Origin: Cryobacterium arcticum
Lineage (GTDB): Bacteria; Actinomycetota; Actinomycetes; Actinomycetales; Microbacteriaceae
Reading direction: 5' to 3'
DNA: 64,000 nucleotides
Assembly (NCBI RefSeq): GCF_001679725.1
Contig: NZ_CP016282.1
Location: forward strand, 2,232,001-2,296,000
The notes beneath the pieces are model-generated. The model was not told where the DNA came from, did no database searches, and was given only the letters and a program-made list of their open reading frames with translations. Position 1 is the first letter of the stretch; every line of letters starts with the position of its first letter. The translations under genes and the position numbers were made by a program. Below are positions 16,542 to 25,773 of this stretch, in pieces.

Positions 16542-16577
16542 CGTCACGGCTTGACGTCACGGCCTGGCGTCACGGCC
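16539..16577 (+). repeat. 13-bp tandem repeats overlapping the exonuclease stop
   Basis: Units TGACGTCACGGCT (16539), TGACGTCACGGCC (16552) and TGGCGTCACGGCC (16565) follow head to tail; the first TGA is the stop codon. A decayed fourth unit may follow (CACTCACGG). Confidence 0.85.
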
Positions 16578-16696
16578 CACTCACGGTCGACCGCCCGGCC
16601 GCGATGCTGCGTCCGGTCGGCTGATCGGATCATGGCTAGGCTTATTCTCTACGCGACAGCGCCAGAAGCGCCGCGAAACGAAGATGGAGAATACCG

Positions 16697-19240
16697 TTGC
16701 CCGGAGAAAACCTCACCAGGATCGAAGCCCAGGAGCGCAAGGCGCTCGTCAGCGTGACCAGCTATGACGTCACCCTTGACCTGACGACGGGTCCGACGAC
16801 CTTCGCCAGCACCACCACCGTCGCCTTCAGCGCCGTGGCCGGCAGCTCGACCTTCATCGACGCGATCACCGAAAGCGTGCACAGCGTCACCCTCAACGGT
16901 GCCGAGCTCGACCCGGCCGTCGTCAGCGACGGCATCCGGATTCAGCTCGACGGTCTCGCGGCCGAAAACGTGCTCACCGTCGTCGCCGACGCCGCGTACA
17001 CGAACACCGGCGAGGGACTGCACCGCTTCGTCGACCCCGTCGACGACGAGGTGTACCTGTACAGCCAGTTCGAGGTGCCCGACTCCCGCCGCGTCTTCGC
17101 GGTCTTCGAGCAGCCCGACCTCAAGGCCACGTTCAGCTTCACGGTCACCGCGCCCGGCGCCTGGGAGGTCATTTCCAACTCGGCCACGCCCGAGCCCACG
17201 GATGCCGGCAACGGCAACAAGACCTGGGCGTTCGAGCCCACCCACACCATGTCCAGCTACATCACCGCGCTCGTCGCCGGCCCGTACGCCGTGGTGCGCA
17301 GCGAGCTCACCTCCAGCGACGGCCGGATCATCCCGCTGGGCCTGTTCAGCCGCAAGAGCCTGTTCGAGTACCTCGACGCCGACTACATCTTCGAGAAGAC
17401 CCGCCAGGGCTTCGCGTACTTCGAGGAGAAGTTCGACTTCCCGTACCCGTTCGACAAGTATGACCAGATGTTCGTGCCGGAGTTCAACGCCGGCGCGATG
17501 GAGAACGCCGGCGCGGTCACCTTCACCGAGACCTACGTGTTCCGCTCCAAGGTCACCGACGCGATCAAGGAACGCCGCGTCGTGACGATCCTGCACGAGC
17601 TGGCACACATGTGGTTCGGCGACCTGGTCACCATGAAGTGGTGGAACGACCTGTGGCTGAACGAGTCGTTCGCCGAGTGGGCGTCGACCATCGCCACCGC
17701 CGAGGCCACCGAGTGGACCGAGGCGTGGACCACCTTCGCCGCGATGGAGAAGAGCTGGGCGTACCGCCAGGACCAGCTGCCCTCGACGCACCCGGTCGTG
17801 GCCACCATCACCGACCTCGAAGACGTGCAGGTGAACTTCGACGGCATCACCTACGCCAAGGGCGGCTCGGTGCTCAAGCAGCTCGTCGCCTGGGTGGGCA
17901 TCGACGCGTTCTTCACCGGCGTCGCCTCCTACTTCAAGAAGCACGCCTGGGGCAACACCGAGCTCACCGACCTGCTCGTCGAGCTCGAGGCCGCCAGCGG
18001 CCGCGACCTCTCCGGCTGGGCCGCCCTGTGGCTCGAGACCGCGGGCGTCAACACCCTTCGCCCGCAGATCGAGGTCGACGACGCGGGAGTCATCACCGCG
18101 TTCGCCGTGCTGCAGACCGCCACCGAGGACTACCCCACCATCCGCCCGCACCGCCTCGCGATCGGGTTCTACGACCTCGTCGACGGTGCCCTTGTCCGTA
18201 CCCACCGTGTCGAGCTCGACGTCGACGGCGTGCAGACGGATGTCCCGGAGCTCGTCGGCCGCACCCGCGCCGACCTGATCCTGCTCAACGACGACGACCT
18301 CGCCTACGCCAAGGTCCGGCTCGACCCGGCCTCGCACGCCGTGGCCCTCGAGCACCTCGCCGCGATCGAAAGCCCCCTGGCCCGCTCGCTGGTCTGGGGT
18401 TCCGTCTGGGACGCGACCCGCGACGCGGAGACCTCGCCGCGCGACTTCGTGCGTCTGGTACTGGGCAACGTCGCCACCGAAACCGAGTCGACGACGCTGC
18501 GCACCGTGCTGGGCCAGGTGTCGCTCGCCGCGCAGTACTACGTGGCCCCCGAGCACCGGGACGCCACCGTCATCGCCGTCGGCGATGCTCTCTGGACCTT
18601 GGCCCAGGGCGCGGAGGCCGGCAGCGACGCGCAGTTCCAGTTCGTCAAGTTCTTCGCCTCCGTCGCCGAGACGCCGGCCCAGCTGGCCGCGATCGCGGGC
18701 CTTCGCACGGGTTCCTTCGCCCTGCCCGGCCTCACCATCGACACCGATCTGAGCTGGGAGCTGCTCGCCGCCCTGGTGGCCGGCGGAGAAGCCGGGGAAG
18801 AAGAGATCGCCGCCGCTCTGGCCGCGGACAACACCGCCACCGGCGCCCAGTCGGCCGCGAACGCGCGTGCCGCGATCCCCACGCTCGACGCGAAGCAGGC
18901 CGCCTGGTCGTCGCTCATCGACGTGGACACCGCACCGAACACCATCGTGCGGGTCACCGCCGCCGGGTTCCTGCGCGCCCACGACACGAGCCTGCTCGAG
19001 CCGTTCGTCGCCCAGTACTTCGACGTTCTGCAGACGGTCTGGGCCGAGCGGAGCTACTCCATCGCGGAGAAGCTCATCACGGGCCTCTACCCGTCGCCGC
19101 TGTCGAACCAGGCACTGGTGGACGCGACCCGCGCCTGGCTCGACGCCAACCCGGAGCCGGCCGCCCTGCGCCGTCTCGTGGTGGAGAACCTCGCCGGAGT
19201 GGAGCGCTCCCTGCGCGTTCAGGCACGCGACAAGGAGTAA
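16697..19240 (+). CDS. pepN: Aminopeptidase N (M1 zinc metallopeptidase)
   Basis: A cytosolic 847-residue zinc aminopeptidase that removes N-terminal residues from peptides. The exopeptidase motif GAMEN is at 266-270, the zinc site H300-E-L-A-H304 with the third ligand E323 in LNESFAEW, and Tyr of the transition-state site follows in the DGITYAKGGSVLKQL region. The C-terminal half is the alpha-helical ERAP1-like domain. Length and layout fit actinobacterial PepN. The start is TTG at 16697 with GGAG 8 nt upstream. An inverted repeat follows the stop. Confidence 0.96.
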   Translation: MPGENLTRIEAQERKALVSVTSYDVTLDLTTGPTTFASTTTVAFSAVAGSSTFIDAITESVHSVTLNGAELDPAVVSDGIRIQLDGLAAENVLTVVADAAYTNTGEGLHRFVDPVDDEVYLYSQFEVPDSRRVFAVFEQPDLKATFSFTVTAPGAWEVISNSATPEPTDAGNGNKTWAFEPTHTMSSYITALVAGPYAVVRSELTSSDGRIIPLGLFSRKSLFEYLDADYIFEKTRQGFAYFEEKFDFPYPFDKYDQMFVPEFNAGAMENAGAVTFTETYVFRSKVTDAIKERRVVTILHELAHMWFGDLVTMKWWNDLWLNESFAEWASTIATAEATEWTEAWTTFAAMEKSWAYRQDQLPSTHPVVATITDLEDVQVNFDGITYAKGGSVLKQLVAWVGIDAFFTGVASYFKKHAWGNTELTDLLVELEAASGRDLSGWAALWLETAGVNTLRPQIEVDDAGVITAFAVLQTATEDYPTIRPHRLAIGFYDLVDGALVRTHRVELDVDGVQTDVPELVGRTRADLILLNDDDLAYAKVRLDPASHAVALEHLAAIESPLARSLVWGSVWDATRDAETSPRDFVRLVLGNVATETESTTLRTVLGQVSLAAQYYVAPEHRDATVIAVGDALWTLAQGAEAGSDAQFQFVKFFASVAETPAQLAAIAGLRTGSFALPGLTIDTDLSWELLAALVAGGEAGEEEIAAALAADNTATGAQSAANARAAIPTLDAKQAAWSSLIDVDTAPNTIVRVTAAGFLRAHDTSLLEPFVAQYFDVLQTVWAERSYSIAEKLITGLYPSPLSNQALVDATRAWLDANPEPAALRRLVVENLAGVERSLRVQARDKE

Positions 19241-19258
19241 CACCTCCCGACGCCGGTC

Positions 19259-19311
19259 GTTGATCGAGCTTGTCGAGATCCCGCACCGGGTCTCGACAAG
19301 CTCGACCAGCG
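19259..19311. repeat. Inverted pair of TCGAGCTTGTCGAGA repeats after pepN
   Basis: TCGAGCTTGTCGAGA (19264-19278) and its exact complement TCTCGACAAGCTCGA (19291-19305) form a 15-bp stem. It is another member of the GGTCTCGACAGGCTCGACC family, placed 23 nt after the pepN stop where it may end transcription. Confidence 0.88.
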
Positions 19312-19362
19312 TGCCCTGACGCGCGTGCCTTGGCCTTCAGGAACGCCGGAGTCGCCGCTCGA

Positions 19363-19368
19363 TAGACT
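19363..19368 (+). promoter_or_regulatory. -10 box of the mscS transcript
   Basis: TAGACT, 9 nt before the ATG at 19378; the GGCGGG in between could still serve as a weak ribosome site, so leaderless or near-leaderless. Confidence 0.5.
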
Positions 19369-19377
19369 TGGCGGGCT

Positions 19378-20802
19378 ATGGACTGGAACATATTTTGGAA
19401 AACTGCCGACATGATCTGGAACTGGGACATCGTTCAGATCGCGGCCATCGTCGTCTTCTCGCTGATCGCGCGCTGGATTCTTCTCTTTGTGATCCGGCGC
19501 GTCGTGACGCAGATCGTGTCCGGGGTCAAGAAGACCCAGAATGTCGATGACACGCAGTCTCTGAACGTCTCCCCGCTCTCGGCGGTGCGCACGGTGCAGC
19601 GCACCCGCACGCTCGGCTCGGTCCTCACCAATATCGTCAACGTTCTCGTCGTGATCGTGGCGATCCTGCTCTGCGTGAACGCGATCGACACCACCATCCT
19701 CAGTTCGTTCGCGCTCCTCACGGCTGCCCTCGGCGCCGGTCTCGGTTTCGGCGCCCAGAACATCGTCAAGGACGTGCTCAACGGCCTCTTCATGGTGATG
19801 GAAGACCAGCTCGGAGTGGGCGACGTCGTCGACCTCGGTCCCGCCACCGGAGTCGTCGAAGCCGTCGGCATCCGCATCACGCAGGTGCGCGACGTCAACG
19901 GCACCCTCTGGTTCGTTCGCAACGGCGAGATCCTGCGGGTCGGCAACATGTCGCAGGGCTGGGCGCGTGTGATCATCGACCTCGCCGTGCCGTACAAAAC
20001 CGACGTTGATGCCGTGCAGGCCGAGATGCTCCGCGTGGCCGTGGAGATGGCCACCAACTCGAAGTGGCGCTCCCGCGTGATCGAGAAGCCCGAGGTCTGG
20101 GGCATCGAATCGATCGCGGAGGATGCCATCGTCATCCGGATCGTGATCAAGACCCGCACCTCGGCCAAGGACGACGTGGCGCGCGAGCTGCGCCTCCGGC
20201 TCAAGAAGGCGCTCGACGCCATGGGCGTGGAGCTTCCCTCGCTCTCCAGCATCGTGCTCACGGGCTTCGAGGGTGCCGCGAGTGTGCAGGGCGCCCGCCC
20301 GCCGCGCACCACCCCGCTGCCGGTTATCGCCCCTCCGGCGAAGAAGGCTCCCCGCAAGACCCGGGCGCAGAAGGCCGCCGAGGCCCTCGAGGCAGCGAAC
20401 GCGACCGTTGCGGCTCCGGCCCCGGCCGCGGAACGCCCGGCCGCTCCACGCGCCACCAAGTCACCAGCAGCGCCGACTGCCCCACCCTCGGCCGCCGGCG
20501 ACACGAGCACGCAGTCCCCGGCCGGGCCGGGCGCGACCGTCCGTCCCACCCGCATCCCGTCCATCGCCCGCAATCAGGCACCACGGGCACCCCGCACCGT
20601 GCACCTGCCGATTCAGGACGGCTCCCCCGCGTTCTCGGACGCTCCCACCGACCCGACCGCCGAAGTGCCCACCGCACCGGATCCCGCCGCGACCACGAAG
20701 CCGGCCGCCAAGCAGGCCAAACCCCGCACCCGGCCGATCGACAAGCACGACCAGGCGCGCCCCGACCAGCCCACAGCACGCGATGGAGACTCCGATGACT
20801 GA
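19378..20802 (+). CDS. MscS-family small-conductance mechanosensitive channel
   Basis: A 474-residue membrane channel that opens under membrane tension to release solutes. Hydrophobic helices lie at about 18-40, 85-105 and 105-135; the last contains the Gly/Ala-rich pore pattern ALLTAALGAGLGFGAQNIVKDVLNG. The beta-domain follows with DQLGVGDVVDLGPATGVVEAVGIRITQVRD. After residue about 300 there is a Pro/Ala-rich, probably unstructured tail of some 170 residues that is not part of the family core. The last 8 nt overlap the globin gene. Confidence 0.92.
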   Translation: MDWNIFWKTADMIWNWDIVQIAAIVVFSLIARWILLFVIRRVVTQIVSGVKKTQNVDDTQSLNVSPLSAVRTVQRTRTLGSVLTNIVNVLVVIVAILLCVNAIDTTILSSFALLTAALGAGLGFGAQNIVKDVLNGLFMVMEDQLGVGDVVDLGPATGVVEAVGIRITQVRDVNGTLWFVRNGEILRVGNMSQGWARVIIDLAVPYKTDVDAVQAEMLRVAVEMATNSKWRSRVIEKPEVWGIESIAEDAIVIRIVIKTRTSAKDDVARELRLRLKKALDAMGVELPSLSSIVLTGFEGAASVQGARPPRTTPLPVIAPPAKKAPRKTRAQKAAEALEAANATVAAPAPAAERPAAPRATKSPAAPTAPPSAAGDTSTQSPAGPGATVRPTRIPSIARNQAPRAPRTVHLPIQDGSPAFSDAPTDPTAEVPTAPDPAATTKPAAKQAKPRTRPIDKHDQARPDQPTARDGDSDD

Positions 20803-21298
20803 CCCGCGACCCACCGAGCCGGCCGGCGCCGCCGCATCCGCCACCCCGGGGCCGGTGTTGATCCCCGCCACTGGGCCCTCCGGCGTTCACCTGCGCTCGG
20901 GTGAGAACGGTGCGTCGCTCGGCCCGTCGTTCTACCAGGAGGTCGGCGGGCGGCCGTTCTTCGAGAAACTCGTCACCGAGTTCTACCGCGGTGTGGCCGG
21001 TGACCCGGTGCTCAAGCCCATGTATCCGGAGGAGGACCTCGGCCCGGCCGCCGAGCGCCTCACCGGGTTCCTGGAGCAGTACTGGGGCGGCCCCGGCACC
21101 TACAGCGAACAACGCGGCCACCCCCGACTCCGGCAGCGGCACCAGCCGTTCAAGGTCAATCCGGATGCCCGGGACCGCTGGCTGTTGCACATGAAGGCCG
21201 CCGTCGACTCCTGCGACCTGCCGCCGCTGCAGCGCGCCACGCTCTGGGACTACCTGGAGCGCGCGGCGCACGCTATGGTCAACACCTTCGACGACTAA
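20795..21298 (+). CDS. Truncated hemoglobin, group II (GlbO type)
   Basis: A 167-residue protein whose last 120 residues closely follow mycobacterial GlbO: FYRGVAGDPVLKPMYPEEDL, LEQYWGGPGTYSEQRGHPRLRQRH with the proximal His in RQRHQPF, and a DYLERAAHAMVN end. Such proteins bind oxygen at heme. The first 45 residues are an Ala/Pro-rich extension. The ATG at 20795 overlaps the mscS stop by 8 nt and has GGAG 7 nt upstream, so it is translated from the channel mRNA. Confidence 0.92.
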   Translation: MTDPRPTEPAGAAASATPGPVLIPATGPSGVHLRSGENGASLGPSFYQEVGGRPFFEKLVTEFYRGVAGDPVLKPMYPEEDLGPAAERLTGFLEQYWGGPGTYSEQRGHPRLRQRHQPFKVNPDARDRWLLHMKAAVDSCDLPPLQRATLWDYLERAAHAMVNTFDD

Positions 21299-21360
21299 GT
21301 TACGAGCCACACCCCTGCCGCGGCCCATCCCCGCGGTCCCTCGCTGACAACGGAGTCATC

Positions 21361-23064
21361 ATGAGCCCCTCTCGTCCCGGCCTGCCCGCGCAGGATGCCG
21401 CATCCGCCGACGTCATCGTGGTGGGGGCGGGCCTTGCCGGCCTGGTCGCCACCGCCGAACTCGTGGATGCCGGCAAACGGGTGCTGCTCGTCGACCAGGA
21501 ACCTGCCGCCTCCCTGGGCGGGCAGGCCTGGTGGTCGTTCGGCGGGCTGTTCCTGGTGGACTCGCCCGAGCAACGCCGGATGGGGGTCAAGGACTCCCTC
21601 GAGCTTGCCCGGCAGGACTGGTTTGCCAGCGCCGGGTTCGACCGGACCGAAGACTACTGGCCCACCCGGTGGGCCGAGGCCTACCTGAACTTCGCGGCCG
21701 GAGAGAAGCGGGCCTGGCTGCGCGAACGCGGCGTCTCGTTCTTCCCCGTCGTCGGCTGGGCCGAACGCGGCGGCTACACGGCCCTGCAGCACGGCAACTC
21801 CGTGCCCCGGTTCCACATCGTCTGGGGCACCGGTCCGGCCATCCTCGAGCCGTTCATCACCCGGGTGCGTGACGGTGTGCGCGCAGGCCTGGTCACCGCG
21901 CTGCACCGGCACCAGGTCGACGAACTCCTGGTCGACGGCGTTGACGCGGGCGGCACCGGAACCGTCGTCGGTGTGCGCGGCAGCGTCCTCGCCCCCAGCA
22001 CCGCGGCGCGCGGAGAAGCCAGCAACCGCGACGTGATCGGCGAATTCGAGCTGCGGGCGTCGGCGGTCATCGTCACGAGCGGCGGAATCGGCGGCAACCA
22101 CGACCTGGTGCGAGCCCAGTGGCCGGCCCGGCTTGGCACTGCCCCCACCAACCTGCTCTCCGGGGTTCCGGCCCACGTCGACGGGCGGATGCTCGCGATC
22201 AGCGAGACCGCCGGCGCCCGGCTCATCAACGGCGACCGCATGTGGCACTACACGGAGGGCATCGTCAACTGGGACCCGGTCTGGGCCCGGCACGGCATCC
22301 GCATCCTGCCCGGCCCATCGTCACTGTGGCTCGACGCGACGGGAAAACGCCTACCCGCTCCCCTGTTCCCCGGTTTTGACACCCTGGGCACCCTCGAACA
22401 CCTCATGACGACCGGGTACCAGCACAGCTGGTTCATCCTCACCCAGAAGATCATCGAGAAGGAATTCGCTCTCTCCGGCAGCGAGCAGAATCCGGACCTC
22501 ACCGGCAAGGACCTCCGGCTGCTCGCCAAACGGGTCGCACCAGGCGCACCCGGGCCCGTCGAGGCGTTCAAGAGCAAGGGTGAGGACTTCGTCGTGGCCG
22601 ACACCCTGCACGACCTGATCGCCGGCATGCAGAAACGCTCCCCCGAGGTGCGCATCGACGCGGCCCGGGTGGAACGCGAGGTGCTGGCCCGCGACCGGGC
22701 CCTCGACAACGACTTCGGCAAGGACGCCCAAATCAATGCGATCCGGCAGGCGCGGCACTACCGCGGCGACCGGCTCATCCGGGTGGCGAGCCCGCACAAG
22801 CTGCTCGACCGCTCGAACGGGCCGCTGATCGCCGTGAAACTGCATCTGCTCACCCGCAAGAGCCTCGGCGGCATCGAGACGGACCTTTCGGCCCGGGCGC
22901 TGTCGGCGGACGGACAACCCGTGCCCGGCCTCTATGCCGCGGGCGAGGCATCCGGCTTCGGCGGCGGCGGCGTGCACGGCTACCGTTCTCTCGAGGGGAC
23001 CTTCCTCGGTGGCTGCCTCTTCTCCGGCCGCACGGCCGGCCGCGCGGTCGCGGCCGCCCTCTAG
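21361..23064 (+). CDS. FAD-binding dehydrogenase (KstD/fumarate reductase flavoprotein superfamily)
   Basis: A 567-residue flavoprotein. The N-terminal dinucleotide fold VVGAGLAGLVATAELVDAGKRVLLVDQE is followed by LGGQAWWSFGGLFLVDSPEQRRMG, and the FAD-binding C-terminal block GLYAAGEASGFGGGGVHGYRSLEGTFLGGCLFSGRTAG closes it. This combination marks the actinobacterial FAD-binding dehydrogenases related to 3-ketosteroid delta-1-dehydrogenase; the actual substrate is unknown. An ATG at 21361 follows GGAGTCATC; it lies 62 nt after the globin gene. Confidence 0.88.
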   Translation: MSPSRPGLPAQDAASADVIVVGAGLAGLVATAELVDAGKRVLLVDQEPAASLGGQAWWSFGGLFLVDSPEQRRMGVKDSLELARQDWFASAGFDRTEDYWPTRWAEAYLNFAAGEKRAWLRERGVSFFPVVGWAERGGYTALQHGNSVPRFHIVWGTGPAILEPFITRVRDGVRAGLVTALHRHQVDELLVDGVDAGGTGTVVGVRGSVLAPSTAARGEASNRDVIGEFELRASAVIVTSGGIGGNHDLVRAQWPARLGTAPTNLLSGVPAHVDGRMLAISETAGARLINGDRMWHYTEGIVNWDPVWARHGIRILPGPSSLWLDATGKRLPAPLFPGFDTLGTLEHLMTTGYQHSWFILTQKIIEKEFALSGSEQNPDLTGKDLRLLAKRVAPGAPGPVEAFKSKGEDFVVADTLHDLIAGMQKRSPEVRIDAARVEREVLARDRALDNDFGKDAQINAIRQARHYRGDRLIRVASPHKLLDRSNGPLIAVKLHLLTRKSLGGIETDLSARALSADGQPVPGLYAAGEASGFGGGGVHGYRSLEGTFLGGCLFSGRTAGRAVAAAL

Positions 23065-23076
23065 CCCCACTACTCC

Positions 23077-23142
23077 TCCCGCGAACTGTGGGCGTTGCCC
23101 ACAAATCGCAGACTTCCGGGGGTTCAGTCACAGTTCGCGGGA
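23077..23142. repeat. Perfect 14-bp inverted repeat, TCCCGCGAACTGTG family
   Basis: TCCCGCGAACTGTG (23077-23090) and CACAGTTCGCGGGA (23129-23142) are exact complements around 38 bp. The centre itself holds a small GGGC/GCCC dyad. It sits between the convergent FAD dehydrogenase and hypothetical genes and probably works as a two-way terminator. A degenerate copy is at 15671-15739. Confidence 0.85.
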
Positions 23143-23153
23143 CGGGAGGGGTG

Positions 23154-23831
23154 TTAGGCGCGCAGGGTCCAGGGTTTGCGACGCACCAGGATGTGGCCCC
23201 GGGTGGTGCTCAGCCGGGTCCAGGGGCCCGTCCCGAACAGCTGCACCGGCTCATCCGCCGACAGGAAACCGAGGCTCACCGCAGCGAACCCGGCGCCGGT
23301 GGGAACAAAATCGAGCGCCTCGATGGGCCGGCCCCAGACCTCTGAGCGCACCCGTTGCACAAGCTGTTCGCCCGTGCCCGTCGGGATCGCGGCGGCGACC
23401 TCGGCGATACCCTCCCGGGCGGCGTCCTCCAGAACGCCGGCGGATGCGCTGCCCTGCGATTTCCAGCCGCCGCGGGGCGGCGTGATGCCGGCCCAGGTCA
23501 CCGACGACACCTGCAACGGCACGGTCACGGTGACCGGGGCATCCACATCGGTGACGGCGGCCTCGAGACGCACCAGGCGGTCGAGGAGCGACCGCACCGG
23601 AACGACGACGTCGAGCTCCACCGGCTCGGTCAGTGCGAAGGTACGCAGGCCCAACACCGTGGGGCTCGTGTCGAGCAAGCCACGCGGGTACAGGATCGCG
23701 GTGTACACGGCCAGGACGCCGGCGGCGGACACCAGACGCACCGAGCCGTCCTCCACCCTGCTGGCGCGCGAAAGGTAGACCTGGAGGTCGCCGAGGGACA
23801 GGGAATCTGAGAGGGAAAATGACTGGCTCAT
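23154..23831 (-). CDS. Conserved-looking hypothetical protein
   Basis: A 225-residue soluble protein that I do not recognise. It starts MSQSFSLSDSLSLGDLQVYLSRASRVEDGSVRL and alternates hydrophobic and polar residues as in a beta-rich fold, with no signal peptide, no membrane helix and no catalytic motif that I can name. It contains VPVRSLLDRLVRLEA and ends RRKPWTLRA. TAGTTT lies 9 nt before the ATG, diverging from the tesB promoter region. Codon use is like the neighbours, so it is a real gene. Confidence 0.75.
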   Translation of the reverse strand: MSQSFSLSDSLSLGDLQVYLSRASRVEDGSVRLVSAAGVLAVYTAILYPRGLLDTSPTVLGLRTFALTEPVELDVVVPVRSLLDRLVRLEAAVTDVDAPVTVTVPLQVSSVTWAGITPPRGGWKSQGSASAGVLEDAAREGIAEVAAAIPTGTGEQLVQRVRSEVWGRPIEALDFVPTGAGFAAVSLGFLSADEPVQLFGTGPWTRLSTTRGHILVRRKPWTLRA

Positions 23832-23840
23832 CTGCTGTCT

Positions 23841-23846
23841 AAACTA
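23841..23846 (-). promoter_or_regulatory. -10 box upstream of the 225-residue hypothetical gene
   Basis: TAGTTT on the minus strand, 9 nt before the ATG at 23831; no Shine-Dalgarno sequence lies between. Confidence 0.45.
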
Positions 23847-23894
23847 CCAAGGTACGTCGGCGTCTCCGGACCCGACCGTGAACGAGGAGGCAGT

Positions 23895-24770
23895 ATGCAC
23901 GCACCACTGGAGGGCCTTCTGGCCGCTCTCGACCTGACCGACACCGGCGCCCGTACCAGCGAGGACATCTTCACCGGTCCGTCCCAGTGGATGCCCCAGG
24001 GCCGGGTCTTCGGCGGGCAGGTGCTCGCGCAGTCCCTCGTGGCCGCCATGCGCACCGTCTCAGACGAGCGCCACGTGCACTCGATGCACGGCTATTTCCT
24101 GCGCCCGGGGGATGTCAACCACCCGATCACGTTCTCGGTCGACCGCATCCACGACGGCAGGTCGTTCTCCACCCGCCGCACCCAGGCGTACCAGAACGGC
24201 GTGCCGATCCTGTCGATGATCGCCTCGTTCCAGGACGACGACGAGGGCCTGGAACACCACCTCGACATGCCCGCGGATCTGCCCGACCCGGAATCGCTGC
24301 CCACCACCGCCGACACCCTCGGTCACATCGACCATGATTTCGCCCGGCACTGGGCCAACGAACGTCCATTCGACATGCGGCACGTGCCCTCCTCGATCTA
24401 CCTGACGGTCGACGGCGAGCACACCAGCAAGCAGATGATTTGGATGAAGACCTTCGAGCCCATCCCCGACGATCCCGACCTGCACCGTGCCGCCCTGGCC
24501 TACGTGAGCGACTACTCGATCATGGAACCCGTGATGCGGCGCCACGGGCTGGCCTGGGCGACGCCCGGACTCAAGGTGGCCAGCCTCGACCATGCCATGT
24601 GGTGGCATCGCTTCGGCCGGGTCGACGAGTGGATGCTGTACGTGCAGGACTCCCCCTCCGCCCAGGGCGGCCGCGGCCTGTCCACCGGCAGCATCTACAG
24701 CCGTGAGGGACTGTTGCTCGCGACCGTCGCCCAGGAGGGCATGGTGCGGGTTCCCAAGCCCCGCGACTAA
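23895..24770 (+). CDS. tesB: Acyl-CoA thioesterase II
   Basis: A 291-residue double-hotdog thioesterase that cleaves acyl-CoA to free fatty acid and CoA. Family marks include [61 protein letters not shown], an [14 protein letters not shown] stretch and [26 protein letters not shown] near the end. Asp, Ser/Thr and Gln of the TesB active site fall in SLDHAMW, RSFSTRR and FGGQV. GAGGAGG lies about 10 nt before the ATG at 23895. The Rieske gene follows. Confidence 0.93.
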   Translation: MHAPLEGLLAALDLTDTGARTSEDIFTGPSQWMPQGRVFGGQVLAQSLVAAMRTVSDERHVHSMHGYFLRPGDVNHPITFSVDRIHDGRSFSTRRTQAYQNGVPILSMIASFQDDDEGLEHHLDMPADLPDPESLPTTADTLGHIDHDFARHWANERPFDMRHVPSSIYLTVDGEHTSKQMIWMKTFEPIPDDPDLHRAALAYVSDYSIMEPVMRRHGLAWATPGLKVASLDHAMWWHRFGRVDEWMLYVQDSPSAQGGRGLSTGSIYSREGLLLATVAQEGMVRVPKPRD

Positions 24771-24805
24771 CCTCGTCTTCGTATCCGTCTGACCCGAGGA
24801 GAATC

Positions 24806-25231
24806 ATGAGCCCGGCCATCAACCTCACCCGCCGCACCCTTCTCGTCGCGGGAGGAGCGGGGACAGCCCTCGCCCTCGCGGCCTGCGCCCCGGACGCCAC
24901 GAGCCCGACCACGGGGACGCCGGACGCCGGCACCACCACACCCACCGAGGTCGCCACGCTCACGGACATACCGGTCGGCGGCGCAAAAGCAGTGATGCTT
25001 AACGGGTCGCAGATCATCGTCTCCCAGCCCGCCGAGGGCACCGTCGTGGCGTTCAGCGCCATCTGCACCCATCAGGGCTGCATCGTGGCGCCGGAGAAGA
25101 AGGGACTCGCGTGCCCCTGTCACGGCTCCCTCTTCGACACGGCCACCGGAGCGGTGCTCACAGGCCCAGCCACCGACCCGCTCCCCGAGGTCAAAGTCAC
25201 CCTCGACGGCGACAAAGTCATAGCCGGCTAG
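24806..25231 (+). CDS. Rieske [2Fe-2S] lipoprotein with Tat-like signal
   Basis: A 141-residue secreted iron-sulfur protein. The signal peptide has twin Arg in [12 protein letters not shown] and a lipobox LAAC with Cys27, so it is probably exported folded by Tat and lipid-anchored. After a Thr/Pro linker comes a compact Rieske domain with CTHQGC (87-92) and CPCHGS (103-108), supplying two Cys and two His to the cluster. It is much shorter than QcrA of the bc1 complex and has no partner genes beside it. AGGAG precedes the ATG. Confidence 0.92.
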   Translation: MSPAINLTRRTLLVAGGAGTALALAACAPDATSPTTGTPDAGTTTPTEVATLTDIPVGGAKAVMLNGSQIIVSQPAEGTVVAFSAICTHQGCIVAPEKKGLACPCHGSLFDTATGAVLTGPATDPLPEVKVTLDGDKVIAG

Positions 25232-25241
25232 CCCGGGAAGG

Positions 25242-25766
25242 CTACTTGCGGGTGAAGTCGACCGGGGACTCGAGGTAAGGGGTCCAGGCGGCCCGCTCCA
25301 CCGCGTTGATCTTGCGGGGACGCTCCGTTGCCGCATCCACCAGAACGATCGTGGTGGTGGCGCGGGCGTAGAGCCGCTGGGGTTCCTGCCCGACCGGGCC
25401 ACGCACCTCGTAACAGACGTCCAGGCTCGCGCCGCCGAGCTTGCCGATCCACAACTGAACGTCGATCGGGGCACGCAGGTACGGGATCGGGGCCAGGTAC
25501 TCGATCTCCAGGCGCGCGATCAGTGTGAGCGTCGCCGCGCCGGGGCGTCCGTCGAGTACCGCGGTGCTCTGGCCGGTGCCAGTCAAGGCGGGTACGGATG
25601 CGCGTAGCGCATCGGCTGACGCGCTCACGGCGGTCCCAGGCTCGTCGTTCGACCAGAACGCCTCGATGCGCGCCTCCTCGAGGAGGCGCAGCATCTCGGC
25701 GTTGTTGACGTGGGCGTACGCGTCGAGGTCCGACCAGCGCAGTCGGATGGGAACGTGCAGCCGCAT
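25242..25766 (-). CDS. Acyl-CoA thioesterase, 4-hydroxybenzoyl-CoA thioesterase (YbgC-like) fold
   Basis: A 174-residue single-hotdog thioesterase. The N-terminal IRLRWSDLDAYAHVNNAEMLRLLEEAR carries the DxDxxxHVNN pattern of the YbgC/4HBT active site, and YLAPIPYLRAPIDVQLWIGKLGGASLDVCYEV fits the central beta-sheet. It probably hydrolyses a short acyl-CoA. ATG with AGGAG upstream; it starts 7 nt after the ettA stop, so it is the second gene of that operon. Confidence 0.9.
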   Translation of the reverse strand: MRLHVPIRLRWSDLDAYAHVNNAEMLRLLEEARIEAFWSNDEPGTAVSASADALRASVPALTGTGQSTAVLDGRPGAATLTLIARLEIEYLAPIPYLRAPIDVQLWIGKLGGASLDVCYEVRGPVGQEPQRLYARATTTIVLVDAATERPRKINAVERAAWTPYLESPVDFTRK

Positions 25767-25773
25767 GGGTCTC

